Source: Arthrobacter sp. HY1533 (GTDB lineage: Bacteria; Actinomycetota; Actinomycetes; Actinomycetales; Micrococcaceae). From it: a stretch of 64,000 bases of DNA. A program made the position numbers and the translations under genes. Below, in pieces: positions 50,406 through 59,379 of this stretch. The DNA is taken from the NCBI RefSeq assembly GCF_027568515.1, contig NZ_JANKZF010000017.1:1-64000 (forward strand), in the 5' to 3' direction. Positions within the stretch are counted from its first letter, which is position 1. Every line of letters starts with the position of its first letter. The notes under the pieces were generated by a model. It ran no database searches. It saw only the letters and a list, made by a program, of their open reading frames with translations, and was not told the DNA's origin.

Positions 50406-53267
50406 TTAGATGACCTTCCCTTCGTTGCGGAGCCCGGCCACAGCCGAAGCGTCAGCCAAGTCCTGCTCCCATTTCCGCGGGGCCTCTTCCGGATCGAAAC
50501 CATAGACATTGCCGTGGTAATTCACTTCCGGCCCCTTGCGCCCCGCACCAGACGCCTCGAGCTGGGCCCCAATGCTTGTGAGGTTGCTGGCGTCGGCTTG
50601 CCCGACGCGCAGCTGCCCCACATGGTGCCCAGTCACGGTAGCCGTGACCCGGTTCAGGCTTTCCTCGAGGTTCGGGATCTGGTCATCCAAGGACTCGACC
50701 AGGCCGCCCATGATCCAGCCGCCGTGGGGCCGCAGCAGGACACGGTCCAGAGACTCGGGGCCTTTGTGGTCCGCGATCCAGCCGGCGATGCCGCCCACGA
50801 AATCGGTCACCTTCCCCCACACGGACATCAGCCCGTCATAGAGGGATTGGATGATGGACTGTCCGATGCCGAAAAGCCGGCCGCCGATGTCACCAATGGC
50901 GCCCAGCACCTGCCCGCCGAGGCCGCTGAAGAATCCGACGACCTGGCCGATGGCACCAGACACCCCGTTGACGATGTTGTTCCAGGTGCTGGAGAAGAAT
51001 CCGCCGATGGCGCCCAGCACCCCGGAGACGACCGAGCTTGCATTGTTCATGCCGCTCGAAATCACGGATACAACAAAGCCGATTACATTCCGCACAATGG
51101 AAAGGTAGAAATTGAACATTCCGGAGAAGAAACTACCAATAGCATTCAGGACATTTGAGACAATATCGCGTGCCGTATTCAATCCGATTTGGATAATAAT
51201 TCCGAAAACGAGAATTGCGGTACGCACAGCGGTGACAATATTGTTCCAAATTGTGGAGAAGAAATTTCCAATTGCATTCAGGACATTTGAAACAATATCG
51301 CGTGCCGTGTTCATTCCGACTTGGATAATAATTCCAAATACGAGAATCGCGGTTCGCACGAAATTCACAATATTGTTCCAGGCGTCAGAGAAGAATCCGA
51401 CGATCCCGGCCCACACACCGGACCACCATGCAGCAACCGTGTTGACGATGCCGACAAGCCAGTTGACGAAATTGCCCCAGATCGTGGTCACAAACGAGAC
51501 CACCGAGTCCCAGTTCATGACCAAGAAAACGATGATTGCGATCAGTGCCGCGATGGCAAGGATGATCAGGCCGATCGGGTTCGCGGACATTGCAGCGTTC
51601 CACAGCCACTGGGCCGCGGTGGCCACACCCATCGCCACCGACGTCGCCACGAGGGCGACACCGTGGGCGATGTTCGCGACCGTATGGGCAATAACCTGCG
51701 CGACGGCCGGGATCCGGGCCAGGAATCCGGCCCGCTGCTGCCCGTTGGACACGGCCATAGCCGCCGCCAAGGCGTTATTCGAGTTGGCGAGGGCAATGTT
51801 GGCCACAACACCGGCCGCCTTAATGGGCAGCGCCCCAATTTCAGCGAAGTTCGCTGCCGTCTGCCCGGTGCGGTAGATCAGGAAAGCGGCCGCCAAGGCA
51901 ACCACGATCGGGGTTAGTAGTTCCGTATGGTCGGCCAGGAATCCCATCGCGTCGGCCGCAATCTGGATCAGGGGGGCCAGCAGCGGCAGGGTGTTGCCTA
52001 TCAGCAGGCCCAGCTGGGTTCCAACAGCCCCGATGTGGGAGCCTACGGTGATCATGACCATGCCGAGCGGCTGGGCAAGGTTCTGCAGGGCCGAGAAAAT
52101 GGTCCCGATGTTGCCGCCCAGGCCCTCGAAATTGCCGTTCTGGATACCGCTGAAAAGCGACTTGAATCCGTTGCCGATGGCGACCAGTACGGGCTGCACG
52201 TAGTCCCACACGTTGCGCGTGATCAGGCCCAGGTGTTCCAGCACGCCGGCGAAACCAGCGGAGGTGACTTCGTCGCCGCCCTCCTTGAATGCGAAGCCGA
52301 ACGCGCGGATCCCGCCAACGACCTCGTCGAGTGCGGCGAGGGTGGTGGTGGCGAAGTTCGCGATGTAGGGCGTGGCTTTGCCCTGAAACCACTCCCCGAA
52401 TTGGGTCATGGACGGGCCAACACGGGCGTTCAGCCCGTCAAAAATGAGGGTGATCTGCTGGAAAACGTTCTTCACCAGAGGGAAAAACCATGAGGTCATG
52501 GACACGCCGACACGGGACATTGCTGCGCGCATGTTGTCGTAGGCGCCGACCGTGGTGTCACCGGACTTGAGTGCGGATCCGCCGATGTTCTCGCGCAGCA
52601 CGCGCTGGAATGTGGCGGCGTCCACTTCGCCCTTGGAGACCATTTTTGTCATGGCCTCTTGTGAAACCCCGTAGGATTTCGCCAGCATCGGCATGACGTA
52701 CAGGCCGTTCTGCGCCATCTGCTGCACAACGTCGCCGGTGAGCTTCCCCTGCCCGGCAACTTTGTTCATCATCTGGCCCATGGAATTCAGGTCAATGCCT
52801 GCTTGGGTCGCTGCGTCCGCGGTCAGGGACAGGAACGCTGTCAGTTCCTTGCCCGGGGGGATTGCCGCACCAATGGCGCCGGCCGCCACCGTGGCCGCGT
52901 CACCGAGGCCGAAAGCGGTCCCGCGCACCGAGTCCAAGGCGTTGCCCATCACGGCCGACACCTGGCCCGTGGACAGCTTCAGGCCCTCGAGCTTGGTTGT
53001 GGCGCCCTCGATGTTCAGCTGCCGGTCAATGCCGCCCTTGACAGCCATGGAGCCGATGAGCCCACCAATGGCGGCCACACCGGCCCCAGCAATGCCAACA
53101 ACACGGCCAGCGATACCGCCGATGCTGGAAATGAAACCGCCGGACGCTTTCGCGCCGGCGGCCTCACCAACACCAGACATTCCCTGCGTGATAACGCCTT
53201 CGGCGCCTTTGAAGCTGGGGATCAGGGAAATGTACGCCGACGCAAGTTCAGCATTTGATGCCGGCAC
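50406..53267 (-). CDS. Tail tape measure protein
   Basis: This 953-residue protein sets tail length. It opens ELASAYISLIPSFKGAEGVITQGM, with glycine/alanine-rich helices, TAAQWLWNAAMSANPIGLIILAIAALIAIIVFLV-type hydrophobic segments near 560-590, and three or four degenerate NVLNAIGNFFSTIWNNIV-like repeats (about 44 residues) at roughly 620-770. DNA at 51060-51380 encoding the repeats is clearly AT-richer than the rest of the gene. The C-terminus is soluble. Confidence 0.9.
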   Translation of the reverse strand: MPASNAELASAYISLIPSFKGAEGVITQGMSGVGEAAGAKASGGFISSIGGIAGRVVGIAGAGVAAIGGLIGSMAVKGGIDRQLNIEGATTKLEGLKLSTGQVSAVMGNALDSVRGTAFGLGDAATVAAGAIGAAIPPGKELTAFLSLTADAATQAGIDLNSMGQMMNKVAGQGKLTGDVVQQMAQNGLYVMPMLAKSYGVSQEAMTKMVSKGEVDAATFQRVLRENIGGSALKSGDTTVGAYDNMRAAMSRVGVSMTSWFFPLVKNVFQQITLIFDGLNARVGPSMTQFGEWFQGKATPYIANFATTTLAALDEVVGGIRAFGFAFKEGGDEVTSAGFAGVLEHLGLITRNVWDYVQPVLVAIGNGFKSLFSGIQNGNFEGLGGNIGTIFSALQNLAQPLGMVMITVGSHIGAVGTQLGLLIGNTLPLLAPLIQIAADAMGFLADHTELLTPIVVALAAAFLIYRTGQTAANFAEIGALPIKAAGVVANIALANSNNALAAAMAVSNGQQRAGFLARIPAVAQVIAHTVANIAHGVALVATSVAMGVATAAQWLWNAAMSANPIGLIILAIAALIAIIVFLVMNWDSVVSFVTTIWGNFVNWLVGIVNTVAAWWSGVWAGIVGFFSDAWNNIVNFVRTAILVFGIIIQVGMNTARDIVSNVLNAIGNFFSTIWNNIVTAVRTAILVFGIIIQIGLNTARDIVSNVLNAIGSFFSGMFNFYLSIVRNVIGFVVSVISSGMNNASSVVSGVLGAIGGFFSSTWNNIVNGVSGAIGQVVGFFSGLGGQVLGAIGDIGGRLFGIGQSIIQSLYDGLMSVWGKVTDFVGGIAGWIADHKGPESLDRVLLRPHGGWIMGGLVESLDDQIPNLEESLNRVTATVTGHHVGQLRVGQADASNLTSIGAQLEASGAGRKGPEVNYHGNVYGFDPEEAPRKWEQDLADASAVAGLRNEGKVI
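51136..51399 (-). repeat. 132-bp tandem repeat inside the tape measure gene
   Basis: Two adjacent 132-bp units (51136-51267 and 51268-51399) are very similar and encode 44-residue repeats around SNVLNAIG and IIIQ(V/I)G(M/L)NTARDIV. More diverged copies lie on both sides. The unit is in frame, so copy number would alter tail length without breaking the protein. Confidence 0.8.
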
Positions 53268-53283
53268 AACACACCACCCTTGT

Positions 53284-53960
53284 TTAGTTTTGGTTCCAGC
53301 CCAGCAGGGCGTCCATTTCGTCCATCGGGACGGGCTTGCCTACGAACTTGTCCGGGGTGCTGGCCTTCACGCCGGGCCGTGGCAGCGGGTCCGGGTAGGT
53401 GGCCCGGTCGTTTCCGCCCAGGCGCTGCAGCAGGTAGTTGCCGACCGCTTGCATATCGAACATGCCGGCCAATAGCTGGGGGATCAGTTCCCATTGCTCG
53501 TCCATGGTGGGCGGGTGCACCATCCGGTGCAGGGCCGAGTCCTTCGGGCTGAACTTCACGAAAATTCGCAAGTCCCGCCACGTGAGCGCTGCGGTGCCGA
53601 GCCAGTCAAGGCGCAGCCCGGCCCGCAGCAAATCGTTTTCGAGGGCCTCCCCGTGCGCCAGGATCAGGTCGCGGAGGCCGAAGATTCCCCCACAGTGATC
53701 CCGGACGCGTCCTGCCATGCCGCCATCAACGCCTCGAGCTGTTCACTGTCCTCAAGCAGCGGGAAAACATCGGGCAGGTATTCCCGGAAAAGGCGGATAC
53801 CCATGGCTTCCTTGTCGGTGTTCCCGTCGAGGTCGATCACCAGGGACGGCTTGATGAACTTCATCAGCGGAATCGAGTAGATCTTCTTCGACCCGTGCAG
53901 GGTGAATTCGAAACGGTTCTGCTTGATGGATGCTTTGGATGCGGGTACTTGGTAAACCAT
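53284..53960 (-). CDS. Tail assembly chaperone, frameshift product (G-T)
   Basis: This is the long form made by -1 slippage near 53688. It is residues 1 to about 91 of the short chaperone joined to the downstream frame (53284-53690), ending VPMDEMDALLGWNQN. In siphoviruses the two forms coat the tape measure during tail assembly. The T part has no believable start of its own: the ATG at 53718 lies inside the short gene without a ribosome site. Listed as a span; the coding path contains one -1 shift. Confidence 0.78.
53664..53960 (-). CDS. Tail assembly chaperone, short form (G)
   Basis: This 98-residue protein opens MVYQVPASKASIKQNRFEF and ends GITVGESSASAT. It lies between the tail tube and tape measure genes, the fixed position of the G chaperone. 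AGGAGA precedes the ATG. The 3' part overlaps the T frame by 55 bases. Confidence 0.82.
   Translation of the reverse strand: MVYQVPASKASIKQNRFEFTLHGSKKIYSIPLMKFIKPSLVIDLDGNTDKEAMGIRLFREYLPDVFPLLEDSEQLEALMAAWQDASGITVGESSASAT
53685..53691 (-). promoter_or_regulatory. Candidate -1 frameshift slippery site
   Basis: GGGGGAA on the minus strand, read G-GGG-GAA in the short frame, slips to GGG-GGA in the T frame. It lies near the end of the chaperone overlap, eight codons before the short stop codon. The P-site pairing is perfect after slippage; the A-site pairing is weaker. Confidence 0.6.
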
Positions 53961-54062
53961 TGCGGGTCTCTCCTAAGTGGGGTGCGGGTTGATTGTTCTG
54001 TGGTGGGGGTGGTCGGCGGAAACCCGCAATGTAAACGCCGACCACCCGGTTTGGGGCGGCGG

Positions 54063-54644
54063 TTAGGGCGTGATCTGCCCGTCGTCGCTGAACTGGACGA
54101 AGTAGTTGCCGTTGGCGTCCGGGAACGCCTGCAGGGTCAGTTCGAGACTGGCAACCTTGTCGTCGGTGTAGGAGGTGTCACCGATGTCCATGACAACGAT
54201 GTCGGGGAAGTACAGGCGCAGCTTCTTGCCGCCGTCGTTGAAGATTTCGACGATCATGGCGCTGTGCGGGGACAGGTCCGAGGTGCCTTCCACAGCCAGC
54301 AGGTTGCCCTTGGTGGAGGTGGCGGCCGTGGCGGTGACGTGCGAGGCACCGTACACGGTGGTCTGGGCTTTGCTGTTGAGGAATTCGGCCAGGCCCAGCT
54401 TGACGGTGACGTCGTAGCCCTTCTTGGTCAGTGCGATGGAATCGCCGCCCCAGGCGTACACGACGCCGGTGTTGCGCTTCTCGGACTTGACCACACCGGA
54501 ATCCGTCAAATACCCGAGGGCATTGAATGCGGCGTCGAGTGCGGTGGTGGCGTCGGTGGGTGCCGTGGCCCCGACCGTGGCGACCAGCACGCCGCCGGTC
54601 ACGAGCGGCTTGCCGACAATGACGTTGTTTTTTGAATTAGCCAC
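54063..54644 (-). CDS. Major tail protein (tail tube)
   Basis: This 193-residue protein is a typical actinophage tail-tube subunit in size and position. It has a mixed beta fold (NNVIVGKPLVTGGVLVATVG; GYDVTVKLGLAEFLNSKAQ; KKLRLYFPDIVVMDIGDTSY; SLELTLQAFPDANGNYFVQF). It is followed by the tail chaperones. Confidence 0.82.
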   Translation of the reverse strand: MANSKNNVIVGKPLVTGGVLVATVGATAPTDATTALDAAFNALGYLTDSGVVKSEKRNTGVVYAWGGDSIALTKKGYDVTVKLGLAEFLNSKAQTTVYGASHVTATAATSTKGNLLAVEGTSDLSPHSAMIVEIFNDGGKKLRLYFPDIVVMDIGDTSYTDDKVASLELTLQAFPDANGNYFVQFSDDGQITP

Positions 54645-54682
54645 AATCGGCTCCTTTATGAAATTTTGCGGGTTTCAGGTTT

Positions 54683-55060
54683 TTAGCCGGTGATGACGAC
54701 GCCGCGGATACGGACCCAAAGCGTCATGGTGTACCGGATGTTCGAGGTGATCGGGTCTGGCAGGTTCACAGGCCCGGACAGCTCGGTGACGCCGAAAATC
54801 ATTCCGTCCGCCGCGTTCAGCCATGCCCGGGCTGTGGACAGCAGGGCGACGGCGTCAACCTCTTTGGTCGCGTAGGCTTCGAGCGTGATTTGGGCGCGGT
54901 CACTGATCAGGGTTTCGTTGGTGCCACCGGTGCGGACCACCTTCAAAAACTGGGCGGGCAATGTTTCCGGCAGCTTGGTCCCCATCGCCACGGCGCCCAT
55001 GTAGTTGAGCAGGTACGTTCGCACGACGGCCTCGGCGTCCCGGAACTGGACGGCTTCCAT
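54683..55060 (-). CDS. Tail terminator/completion protein
   Basis: This 125-residue protein begins MEAVQFRDAEAVVRTYLLNYMG and contains RAQITLEAYATKEVDAVALLSTARAWLN, typical of tail terminator proteins that sit before the major tail gene. The ATG at 55060 overlaps the previous stop; the upstream open frame is a shadow of that gene. Confidence 0.72.
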   Translation of the reverse strand: MEAVQFRDAEAVVRTYLLNYMGAVAMGTKLPETLPAQFLKVVRTGGTNETLISDRAQITLEAYATKEVDAVALLSTARAWLNAADGMIFGVTELSGPVNLPDPITSNIRYTMTLWVRIRGVVITG

Positions 55061-55317
55061 CAGCCACCCCCGGCGTCCAGGGCCCGGGTCAGGGACCGGT
55101 CTCGCGCCTCGGATTTCCGGGCAACATTGTCGCCGGTGCTGACGCGCCCGTGCGCTCGGTTCGGGCCGACCGTCACTTCGACGTCCCACTGGCCGGGGCC
55201 GGCAGCCGCCGCGATGGCGTTTAGCCGGCGCTTGATTTCAGCCTGAACTTCCGGCGATTTCAGAATGGCTTCGAATGCGGGGCTGTTGTATTCGATGCGG
55301 TCAATTTTTCCGCTCAT
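55060..55317 (-). CDS. HK97 gp10-like head-tail joining protein
   Basis: This 85-residue protein begins MSGKIDRIEYNSPAFEAIL, with SPEVQAEIKRRLNAIAAAAG and TVGPNRAHGRVSTGD, the pattern of small gp10-like neck proteins. It starts 2 bases after the previous stop codon and overlaps the next gene. Confidence 0.7.
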   Translation of the reverse strand: MSGKIDRIEYNSPAFEAILKSPEVQAEIKRRLNAIAAAAGPGQWDVEVTVGPNRAHGRVSTGDNVARKSEARDRSLTRALDAGGG

Positions 55318-55319
55318 GA

Positions 55320-55661
55320 TCAGCCCGCCCATTTCTGCAAAAGGATCCCGACATAGTCGGACGGCTGGCCGGTCTGCCAATCTTCGGGCGTGCCGTAGAT
55401 GGTGTACTCGACGCCTTTCCATTCGACGTGCTGGTACGTGTTCACGACGGTCCCGGCCGGGGCGAACACCGTCCAGGCGACCAGTACGGAATCGCGGCCG
55501 AGGAGGAATTCCATGGATGCCCCTGGCTGCACGTCACAGCCCCGGACGTCGCGCCGCGTGACCGAAGGGCTAGTCCAGTCCCTTTCGTCGTTGCCGTGCC
55601 CGTCGTCGGCTAGTGGGGCCGTGAGCAGGGTGACCGTGGCCCGGCCCGGGGGGCGGCTCAC
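55320..55661 (-). CDS. Head closure/stopper protein
   Basis: This 113-residue protein has DVQPGASMEFLLGRDSVLVAWTVFAPAGT and a closing VEWKGVEYTIYGTPEDWQTG, a beta-rich pattern common to head-closure proteins of HK97-like phages. It overlaps the connector gene by four bases. Confidence 0.7.
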   Translation of the reverse strand: MSRPPGRATVTLLTAPLADDGHGNDERDWTSPSVTRRDVRGCDVQPGASMEFLLGRDSVLVAWTVFAPAGTVVNTYQHVEWKGVEYTIYGTPEDWQTGQPSDYVGILLQKWAG

Positions 55662-56227
55662 GACGTCCTCGCTTCCCGGTACGAGCCCAAGACCAGCAGC
55701 TGCATCGGGGAAAAAATGTCGCTCGCCTTGTACGTTGCGGAGCGCTGCCCGACCCGGTCCGACACAATGCCGGCCGGGGTGTTGTACATGGACGCTGCGC
55801 CAGCGGCTACAACACCAGCCAGTCCCTCGGGGATTTCAGGGAATCCATGCGTGTAGGTGATCCGGATTTCGTCCTGGCCACGCGGCCATGTGCAAGAACC
55901 AGCCCCCCGCGGGGCGGGAGCAATCTCGCCGGTGGACGGCAGCAGCCGCCACGCACTGAACTGCAGCTGTGTCCAAGTACTGTCGTTAGCCATGGTCTCA
56001 ACCAGTGACACGGACACGACGGGGAACTGGCGGGGGACAATCACCCCGCCTTTCATCGTCAAATATTCCGTCGTTGACCCCAGCGTGAAGTCCTGCCCGG
56101 TGTAGCTTCGGACGGCCTCGGAAACCACACCTAGCCACAGCAGCGCAGTCGGATCCGCTGGATCCAACCCGTCCTCACCTAGCCCGAGGGCGGTGCTTAC
56201 CTGGGCCACGGTGGCAAGGTTGCTCAT
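55658..56227 (-). CDS. Head-tail connector protein
   Basis: This 189-residue protein resembles gp6/gp15-type adaptors: NLATVAQVSTALGLG, LLWLGVVSEAVRSYTGQDFT, then IRITYTHGFPEIPEGLAGVVAAGAA. It sits between the capsid genes and the tail genes. Confidence 0.75.
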   Translation of the reverse strand: MSNLATVAQVSTALGLGEDGLDPADPTALLWLGVVSEAVRSYTGQDFTLGSTTEYLTMKGGVIVPRQFPVVSVSLVETMANDSTWTQLQFSAWRLLPSTGEIAPAPRGAGSCTWPRGQDEIRITYTHGFPEIPEGLAGVVAAGAASMYNTPAGIVSDRVGQRSATYKASDIFSPMQLLVLGSYREARTS

Positions 56228-56232
56228 GGTCC

Positions 56233-56652
56233 CTACTCCTTCGGATCGGCTGCCTTGATTTCAGGAACGGTGTTGGCCGCATCAACGGCGGGTTGGTGCT
56301 GGGCGCGAAGCACTTTCGCCTCGGCCTCGGAAAGCCAGGACGCGGTGACGGTGACGACCTCGGGCAGCTTGTATCGGACAACCACGTCCTGCGCGGGCGA
56401 ATATGGATCGTTGACGCTGGTGAATCCCACACGCTCGGGCTCGGGCTCGGGCAGTTCTTCCGGGACAGGTTCGGCCGGCGCGGGTTCACCGTCACCGGAC
56501 TCCTCCCACGGTTCCGGGGGTGCCGTGTCCGGGGCGCTGTCGGCCCCTGTCGCGGCTGCTGGATCGGCGACGGCCTCGGGTACCGGGGCCGGTTCAACAG
56601 CCGCGACAGGGGTGGTTTCGGGGGTTTCTTCTTCTGCCTTCTTACGGGGCAT
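56233..56652 (-). CDS. Acidic proline-rich phage protein
   Basis: This 139-residue protein has an N-terminal 75 residues that are mainly Pro, Glu, Ala and Asp, with KK near the start. The C-terminal part (FTSVNDPYSPAQDVVVRYKLPEVVTVTASWLSEAEAKVL) is compact. The ATG at 56652 has AGGAG upstream; the frame is open much further, but that part is a shadow. Possibly a head-tail adaptor accessory. Confidence 0.65.
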   Translation of the reverse strand: MPRKKAEEETPETTPVAAVEPAPVPEAVADPAAATGADSAPDTAPPEPWEESGDGEPAPAEPVPEELPEPEPERVGFTSVNDPYSPAQDVVVRYKLPEVVTVTASWLSEAEAKVLRAQHQPAVDAANTVPEIKAADPKE

Positions 56653-56675
56653 GGCGGGTCTCCTAAGTTCGTGGC

Positions 56676-56723
56676 GCACAACGGCAGCGCCCCCAGCGAA
56701 AAGTGGGGGCGCTGCCGTTGTGC
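56676..56723. terminator. Long hairpin inside the capsid gene block
   Basis: Two 19-base perfect arms (56676-56694 and 56705-56723; left arm GCACAACGGCAGCGCCCCC) flank a 10-base A-rich loop. There is no T-tract on either side. It lies between the acidic protein gene and the head decoration gene, where expression changes from capsid to tail could be set. Confidence 0.6.
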
Positions 56724-56735
56724 TGTTTGCTGGGC

Positions 56736-57089
56736 CTAGACGGCTTCGCCGTAGACGCCGAGCGTCAGTGACTGTCCGGCGCTGCCAGACACGGTGTATG
56801 CGGCGCGGACGTAGCGGTCGATCAGGCCGACTACCTTCACACCCGAGTCGTTGGCCGCGGTCTGGGCCGTGAGTGCCGAACCAACATCGGCCCATCCGGT
56901 GCTGCCGTCGTGGCTGGTCTGGACCTTCACCGTCACAGACGGCGAAGTTCCGGCCACGGCGGTCACGACGGACTGGATCCGGATGGACGCCTTGTTGTCC
57001 AGGCGCACAGCCGGGCCGTTGCCGGTGACCGTGACCACGGTGCCGGCGGGGAGCAGGACAACATCGTTGCCATTGTTTGCAAATGCCAT
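56736..57089 (-). CDS. Small beta-rich head protein, possible decoration protein
   Basis: This 117-residue protein is short and beta-rich (DVVLLPAGTVVTVTGNGPAVRL; SPSVTVKVQTSHDGSTGWADVG), and it directly follows the capsid gene. It resembles the small decoration or stabilisation proteins of other phages. Assignment is by size and place. Confidence 0.6.
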   Translation of the reverse strand: MAFANNGNDVVLLPAGTVVTVTGNGPAVRLDNKASIRIQSVVTAVAGTSPSVTVKVQTSHDGSTGWADVGSALTAQTAANDSGVKVVGLIDRYVRAAYTVSGSAGQSLTLGVYGEAV

Positions 57090-57103
57090 GGTGATGCGCC
57101 CCC

Positions 57104-58351
57104 TTACAGGCCGGTGACCAGGCCGAAAGCGCCCGGTCGGTAGACAGCGAGGCCGACGCGTTCCTCGGCGCGGACTGCGGTGAGGTTCCGCTGGAAGAAA
57201 TCAGCATGCGAGTTGCTGGCCTCCACGGTCAGGCCGCCCTTGCGGAAGATCTGGCCGCCCTGCTGGAACGCACCAACGAGCGCGGTCTTGTCGGCCATGG
57301 CCGGGGAAACAGCAACGCGCTTGCCCCACAGGGCCTGGCCGACCATGTCCGCGAACGGGCCGTTTGCGTAGTACTGGCCCTGGCTGTTCTTGGCGAGCAT
57401 GATTTCGCCCCAACCCAGCGGGTCAATCGCCAGTGCGTCCGGTTCCAGGAACTGGGTCACACGGATGGCGGTGATCTGCCGGTAGATGGCGTCCATGCTG
57501 TTGTCCGAGCCAGTCGACGGGGCGGAGCCCTTGACGACCGTGGTGGCCAGGCCGCCACGATTCAGCAGGCCAACGAGGTTGGACCCGGTGCCGTCGCCGT
57601 TGAGCAGCTGCGCCTCTTCGGCCAGCTTCACGAACAGCAGCAGACGGGCGTCGATGTACGACCGGGCCTGTGCCCAGTCCTCGAGCATTTCGTCCGAGAT
57701 GGGCAGGAACGTGGCGATCTTGTGCAGCACCTCGTCGACCTTGCCGAACGACAGGGCGGACTCGGGCTTCAGGTTTCCTTCAGCCACGGTGGCGGCAGCG
57801 TTGGTGACCGCCGTTTCCACGAGGTACCGGATCAGCGGTGTGGTCGTGGTGCCGGCAGGGAAAAGGTCCGCGATGGTGAGCGGCTTGAACCGGATGTCGA
57901 CGATGCCGGGCAGCACGGTCGGCTGTCCGACCGGGGCGAAACCGGGGCCGGGGGCTCCAGCGTTTCCTTCCGTGAAAGTTGTCTTGACTTCGACGTCGCC
58001 GGAGGACCAGCTGCCGCCCTTCAGGCCGCGGTCCATGAGGGACTTGTACCCGTCGGACTGCACGAACTGGGATCCGATGGAACCGAGGGACTTGGTGTCC
58101 TTGTCGTCGGCACCGTCCTCGACGTGGGATCCGGTGGCGGCCGCGTACTGGGCGCGCTTTTCCTCCACGAAGGACAGGGCGGCGACTTCGTCCTCCCACT
58201 TCTTGATGTCGGCTTCGATACCGGACTTGCCGTCCTCGCCGTTCAGTGCGGTCTTCATTTCCGCGAACGTCATGGTCGGGGATTCGGCCACGGCCAGAGC
58301 CTTGAGGCTCAATTCCCGGACCTTGTCCTGTGCTTCTTTGAGCGTTGCCAT
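57104..58351 (-). CDS. HK97-fold major capsid protein
   Basis: In this 415-residue protein the N-terminal 110 residues form a charged helical delta-type scaffold (TLKEAQDKVRELSLKALAV; IKKWEDEVAALSFVEEKRAQY). The mature domain opens TEGNAGAPGPGFAPVG and includes FLPISDEMLEDWAQARSYIDARLLLFVKL and the C-terminal FQRNLTAVRAEERVGLAVYRP, all typical of the fold. Confidence 0.92.
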   Translation of the reverse strand: MATLKEAQDKVRELSLKALAVAESPTMTFAEMKTALNGEDGKSGIEADIKKWEDEVAALSFVEEKRAQYAAATGSHVEDGADDKDTKSLGSIGSQFVQSDGYKSLMDRGLKGGSWSSGDVEVKTTFTEGNAGAPGPGFAPVGQPTVLPGIVDIRFKPLTIADLFPAGTTTTPLIRYLVETAVTNAAATVAEGNLKPESALSFGKVDEVLHKIATFLPISDEMLEDWAQARSYIDARLLLFVKLAEEAQLLNGDGTGSNLVGLLNRGGLATTVVKGSAPSTGSDNSMDAIYRQITAIRVTQFLEPDALAIDPLGWGEIMLAKNSQGQYYANGPFADMVGQALWGKRVAVSPAMADKTALVGAFQQGGQIFRKGGLTVEASNSHADFFQRNLTAVRAEERVGLAVYRPGAFGLVTGL

Positions 58352-58372
58352 TTGACTAATTCCTTTCGAGGT

Positions 58373-59377
58373 TTAGTTGGCGAGCGTGATTTTTGCGCGC
58401 AGGCCCAATGCCAGGGCGCGCTTTTTCATTGATTCGAGTTCTTCGGATTCTTCGATCCGGTCACCGGATGGGTTGCCTGCGGGGGTCGCTGATTTCCCAG
58501 TCCCGTCCGCGGGGGTCACATCCGAGCCAGTCGGCTCGCCGTCGTCCTCGCCATGGCCGCCCCGGGGGGAGGTCACTTCTTCCACAGACACCGCCGCCGG
58601 ATCCCCCACGAGGGTCACCGTCTTGCCGTCGTCCGTAAAATCCTGTTGGAAGGTGCCGCCACCTTCGCTGTCCTCGTACACGAGGTAGCCGCCACCATTG
58701 CCATCCGGAACGGTGCCGCGCAGCCAAACCCACGCGTCACTGTTCGCGTTCCGCAATGCTTGGGATGCGCGCTCCTGCGTGGCCTCGAGGCTGCCCGCAA
58801 GCGCCTTGAACTCCGACCCGCCGGCGGATTTCTCAGCGCTGCAGGCCGCACCAAGCGCAGCCGCGCCGTCGTGGATGGACTGGATCGCGTCCGCGTCGGC
58901 CTTGCTGTTCCGAGCCCCGGCCTTGAAACCCTTGCTGGACAGCACCAACGCCTCACGGTTCGAGGGGATCGCCACGAACGCACCGTTCAGCAGTTCGCGC
59001 TTCACCGACGTCACGCCGTCCTTGGTGGACTTCTCCGACATGAACGCCACCGACGTCGTTCGGATGTGCCCCTCGTTCACAAGGGTCCGCACCTTCTGCG
59101 CTTCCGGGATGCTGGAATACGTCCCATCGACAACCAGGTTCCCGGTGTCCTCGTCCAGGTACGGGGCGCCGGAACCGACACAACCCGCGACCGTCATGGC
59201 GTGGTCCTGATCGAACGTGATGTGGCTCGGCAGCGGCTGCTTCCACTCGTCGGGCAGCAGGGTCTCCCCGTCCCGGTCCTTCGTGGGCGCCGACAAAATC
59301 ACCTGAAACGTGCCCGGGAAATCTTCATCCGTGCCCGTGGGGGTGATCGTCGCGTCCTTTCGGATGATGTTTCCCAT
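58373..59377 (-). CDS. Prohead protease
   Basis: This 334-residue protein has an N-terminal 165 residues that fit the HK97 prohead protease family: FQVILSAPTKDRDGETLLPDEW, ITFDQDHAMTVAG (catalytic histidine region), IRTTSVAFM and ELLNGAFVAIPSN. The acidic C-terminal half may act as an added scaffold. It should mature the capsid by cutting its N-terminus. Confidence 0.82.
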   Translation of the reverse strand: MGNIIRKDATITPTGTDEDFPGTFQVILSAPTKDRDGETLLPDEWKQPLPSHITFDQDHAMTVAGCVGSGAPYLDEDTGNLVVDGTYSSIPEAQKVRTLVNEGHIRTTSVAFMSEKSTKDGVTSVKRELLNGAFVAIPSNREALVLSSKGFKAGARNSKADADAIQSIHDGAAALGAACSAEKSAGGSEFKALAGSLEATQERASQALRNANSDAWVWLRGTVPDGNGGGYLVYEDSEGGGTFQQDFTDDGKTVTLVGDPAAVSVEEVTSPRGGHGEDDGEPTGSDVTPADGTGKSATPAGNPSGDRIEESEELESMKKRALALGLRAKITLAN

Positions 59378-59379
59378 GG

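Noticed and set aside
53284-53718. The tail chaperone T frame as a separate gene
   Set aside because: Its first ATG is inside the short chaperone gene with no ribosome site, and the -1 overlap is the known layout for a frameshifted product.
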